5,209 nt of DNA from an uncultured Dialister sp. (lineage in GTDB: Bacteria; Bacillota; Negativicutes; Veillonellales; Dialisteraceae): NCBI RefSeq assembly GCF_900538805.1, contig NZ_UPZP01000127.1, positions 1 through 5,209 of the forward strand. The letters are read 5' to 3'. The first letter of the stretch is position 1; every line of letters starts with the position of its first letter. Below are positions 4,319 through 5,209 of the stretch, one piece after another. Position numbers and translations under genes: made by a program. The notes under the pieces were generated by a model. The model saw only the letters and a program-made list of their open reading frames with translations, was not told where the DNA came from and did no database searches.

Positions 4319-4993
4319 ATGAGTAAAGGATTATTTATTACCGGCACCGATACGGACATCGGCAAGACCTACGTGACGGCGCTGATTGTGAAAACCATGA
4401 GACAGGCCGGCTATGACGCAGGCTACTATAAGGCAGCCATCAGCGGCGCGCCCACCGTGGCCGCTTCCGATGCAGGCTTTGTAAACAAATTTGCCGATAT
4501 CAAGGAACCGGAGGATATGATTCTTTCCTACCTCTACCAGCACGCCGTATCGCCTCATCTGGCGGCTCAGCTGGAAGGGCATCCCCTAGAAAAAGAAGTC
4601 ATCTTGAAAGCCTGGAAACGGGTGACTGAGAAATATCTCTACGTCACCATGGAAGGAAGCGGCGGCATTGTCTGCCCCATCCGTCATGATGAAAAGGCCC
4701 ATTACTATTTAACCGACATCATTGGCTGGCTCCACCTGCCGGTGCTGGTGGTGGCAGATGCAGGCCTGGGCACCATCAACCACGTGGTTACCACCTGCGA
4801 ATACATCAAGAACCGCCATATCTCCATCAAAGGCATTATTCTCAACAACTGGAAAGGCGGCGTCATGGAAGAGGATAACGTCAAGATGATAGAAGAAATC
4901 ACCGGCGTCAAGATTATTGCCCTGGTGAAAAAGGGAGATACCATCCTTCACTGTGATCCTAAGGTGCTGGAGGCATGCTACGCGGAAGTGTGA
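4319..4993 (+). CDS. bioD: Dethiobiotin synthetase BioD
   Basis: BioD makes dethiobiotin from 7,8-diaminononanoate, CO2 and ATP, the step before biotin synthase, in the cytoplasm. The 224-residue protein has the family P-loop GTDTDIGKT (residues 9-17). It also has K38 in YYKAAISG, SPHLAA (78-83), the metal/ATP-site EGSGGIVCPI (112-121), the dimer and substrate region ADAGLGTINHVVTT (146-159), and IILNNW (173-178). The length is typical (E. coli BioD is about 225). KAAISG replaces the KPVxSG common in proteobacterial BioD; I recall similar KAALSG forms in clostridia, so this is probably lineage-specific. ATG4319 has GGGGGAG six bases upstream. It is 60 bases behind bioY and presumably co-transcribed, with a weak hairpin between. 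Neither bioA, bioF nor bioB is adjacent, so those steps must be encoded elsewhere or be absent. Confidence 0.95.
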   Translation: MSKGLFITGTDTDIGKTYVTALIVKTMRQAGYDAGYYKAAISGAPTVAASDAGFVNKFADIKEPEDMILSYLYQHAVSPHLAAQLEGHPLEKEVILKAWKRVTEKYLYVTMEGSGGIVCPIRHDEKAHYYLTDIIGWLHLPVLVVADAGLGTINHVVTTCEYIKNRHISIKGIILNNWKGGVMEEDNVKMIEEITGVKIIALVKKGDTILHCDPKVLEACYAEV

Positions 4994-4997
4994 GTGA

Positions 4998-5209
4998 TTG
5001 AGACATTGGCGGTGCCGGCCCATATCCCTATATGTGAGGAAGGGGCGCGGCTGACGCCGCAGGTTGTATAACAAGGTTGTGTTCACTGCGCTCAGGGGGC
5101 GGGCGCAGAGGGGCTGTAATCCCGAAAGTAAGAGGGTTCAGGCGCCTTTGGCGCCCGGGTTCTATGGTTCGTGCGCTTTGCGCCGAACCATGGGTTCCGC
5201 CCACAGAGC
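4998..5209 (+). repeat. Composite GGTTC hairpin element, copy B (cut by window end)
   Basis: It begins five bases after the bioD stop with TTGAGACATTGGCGGTG, matching the start of copy A at 15 of 17 positions. It then has about 95 bases not found in copy A, with stems GCGGC/GCCGC (5047-5060) and CTGCGC/GCGCAG (5086-5108). Homology resumes at CGAAAGTAAG (5123-5132), followed by GGTTC motifs at 5135, 5158 and 5193 and GGCGCC-ttt-GGCGCC (5141-5155). A long stem ATGGTTCG/CGAACCAT with inner GCGC/GCGC (5164-5191) comes next. The window ends with GGTTCCGCCCACAGAGC, identical to 1431-1447, so the right half with the expected GAACC array and terminator lies outside. Confidence 0.78.

Overview
The window holds four protein genes and one tRNA, all on the + strand, separated by unusually repeat-rich intergenic DNA. 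Perfect or near-perfect sigma-70 type promoters, Shine-Dalgarno sites, intrinsic terminators, a tRNA gene with encoded CCA, and a YitT/BioY/BioD gene set point to a Bacillota-type bacterium. The moderately high GC, the short-loop GC-rich hairpins and the TGTCATTTCGA-type repeats make a Negativicutes relative (for example Dialister or Megasphaera) my best guess, but I could not search a database, so this placement is tentative.

Layout. Positions 1-313 hold no gene: a small repeat fragment, a strong 17-bp hairpin, three short hairpins each next to an AACCC motif, and then a consensus promoter driving tRNA-Ser(UGA) at 314-403. A terminator follows, and 58 bp after the tRNA starts a YitT-family membrane protein (461-1318) with no room for an obvious promoter of its own. 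Behind yitT lies a composite hairpin element (1324-1583) ending in an intrinsic terminator. A second promoter (1590-1618) and a leader hairpin precede an MFS transporter (1688-2995), which has its own terminator at 3012-3044. A 687-bp gene-free stretch (2996-3682) carries two 93%-similar copies of a palindromic repeat and a fragment of another. At its right end is a promoter with BirA-like half-sites. This precedes bioY (3683-4258, biotin-uptake S component) and bioD (4319-4993, dethiobiotin synthetase). The window ends inside a second copy of the composite element that follows yitT, here placed directly after the bioD stop codon.

How the genes fit together. bioY and bioD form a two-gene biotin unit, joining uptake of biotin with the penultimate step of its synthesis, probably under BirA-type biotin repression. 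No bioA, bioF, bioB or ECF energizing genes are in the window. YitT and the MFS carrier are membrane proteins of unknown substrate with no visible link to biotin. The most unusual content is not protein: a composite 3'-UTR element built from GGTTC/GAACC modules and hairpins with three-base loops. It is present right after two unrelated stop codons, and its stem sequences change while the ability to pair is kept.
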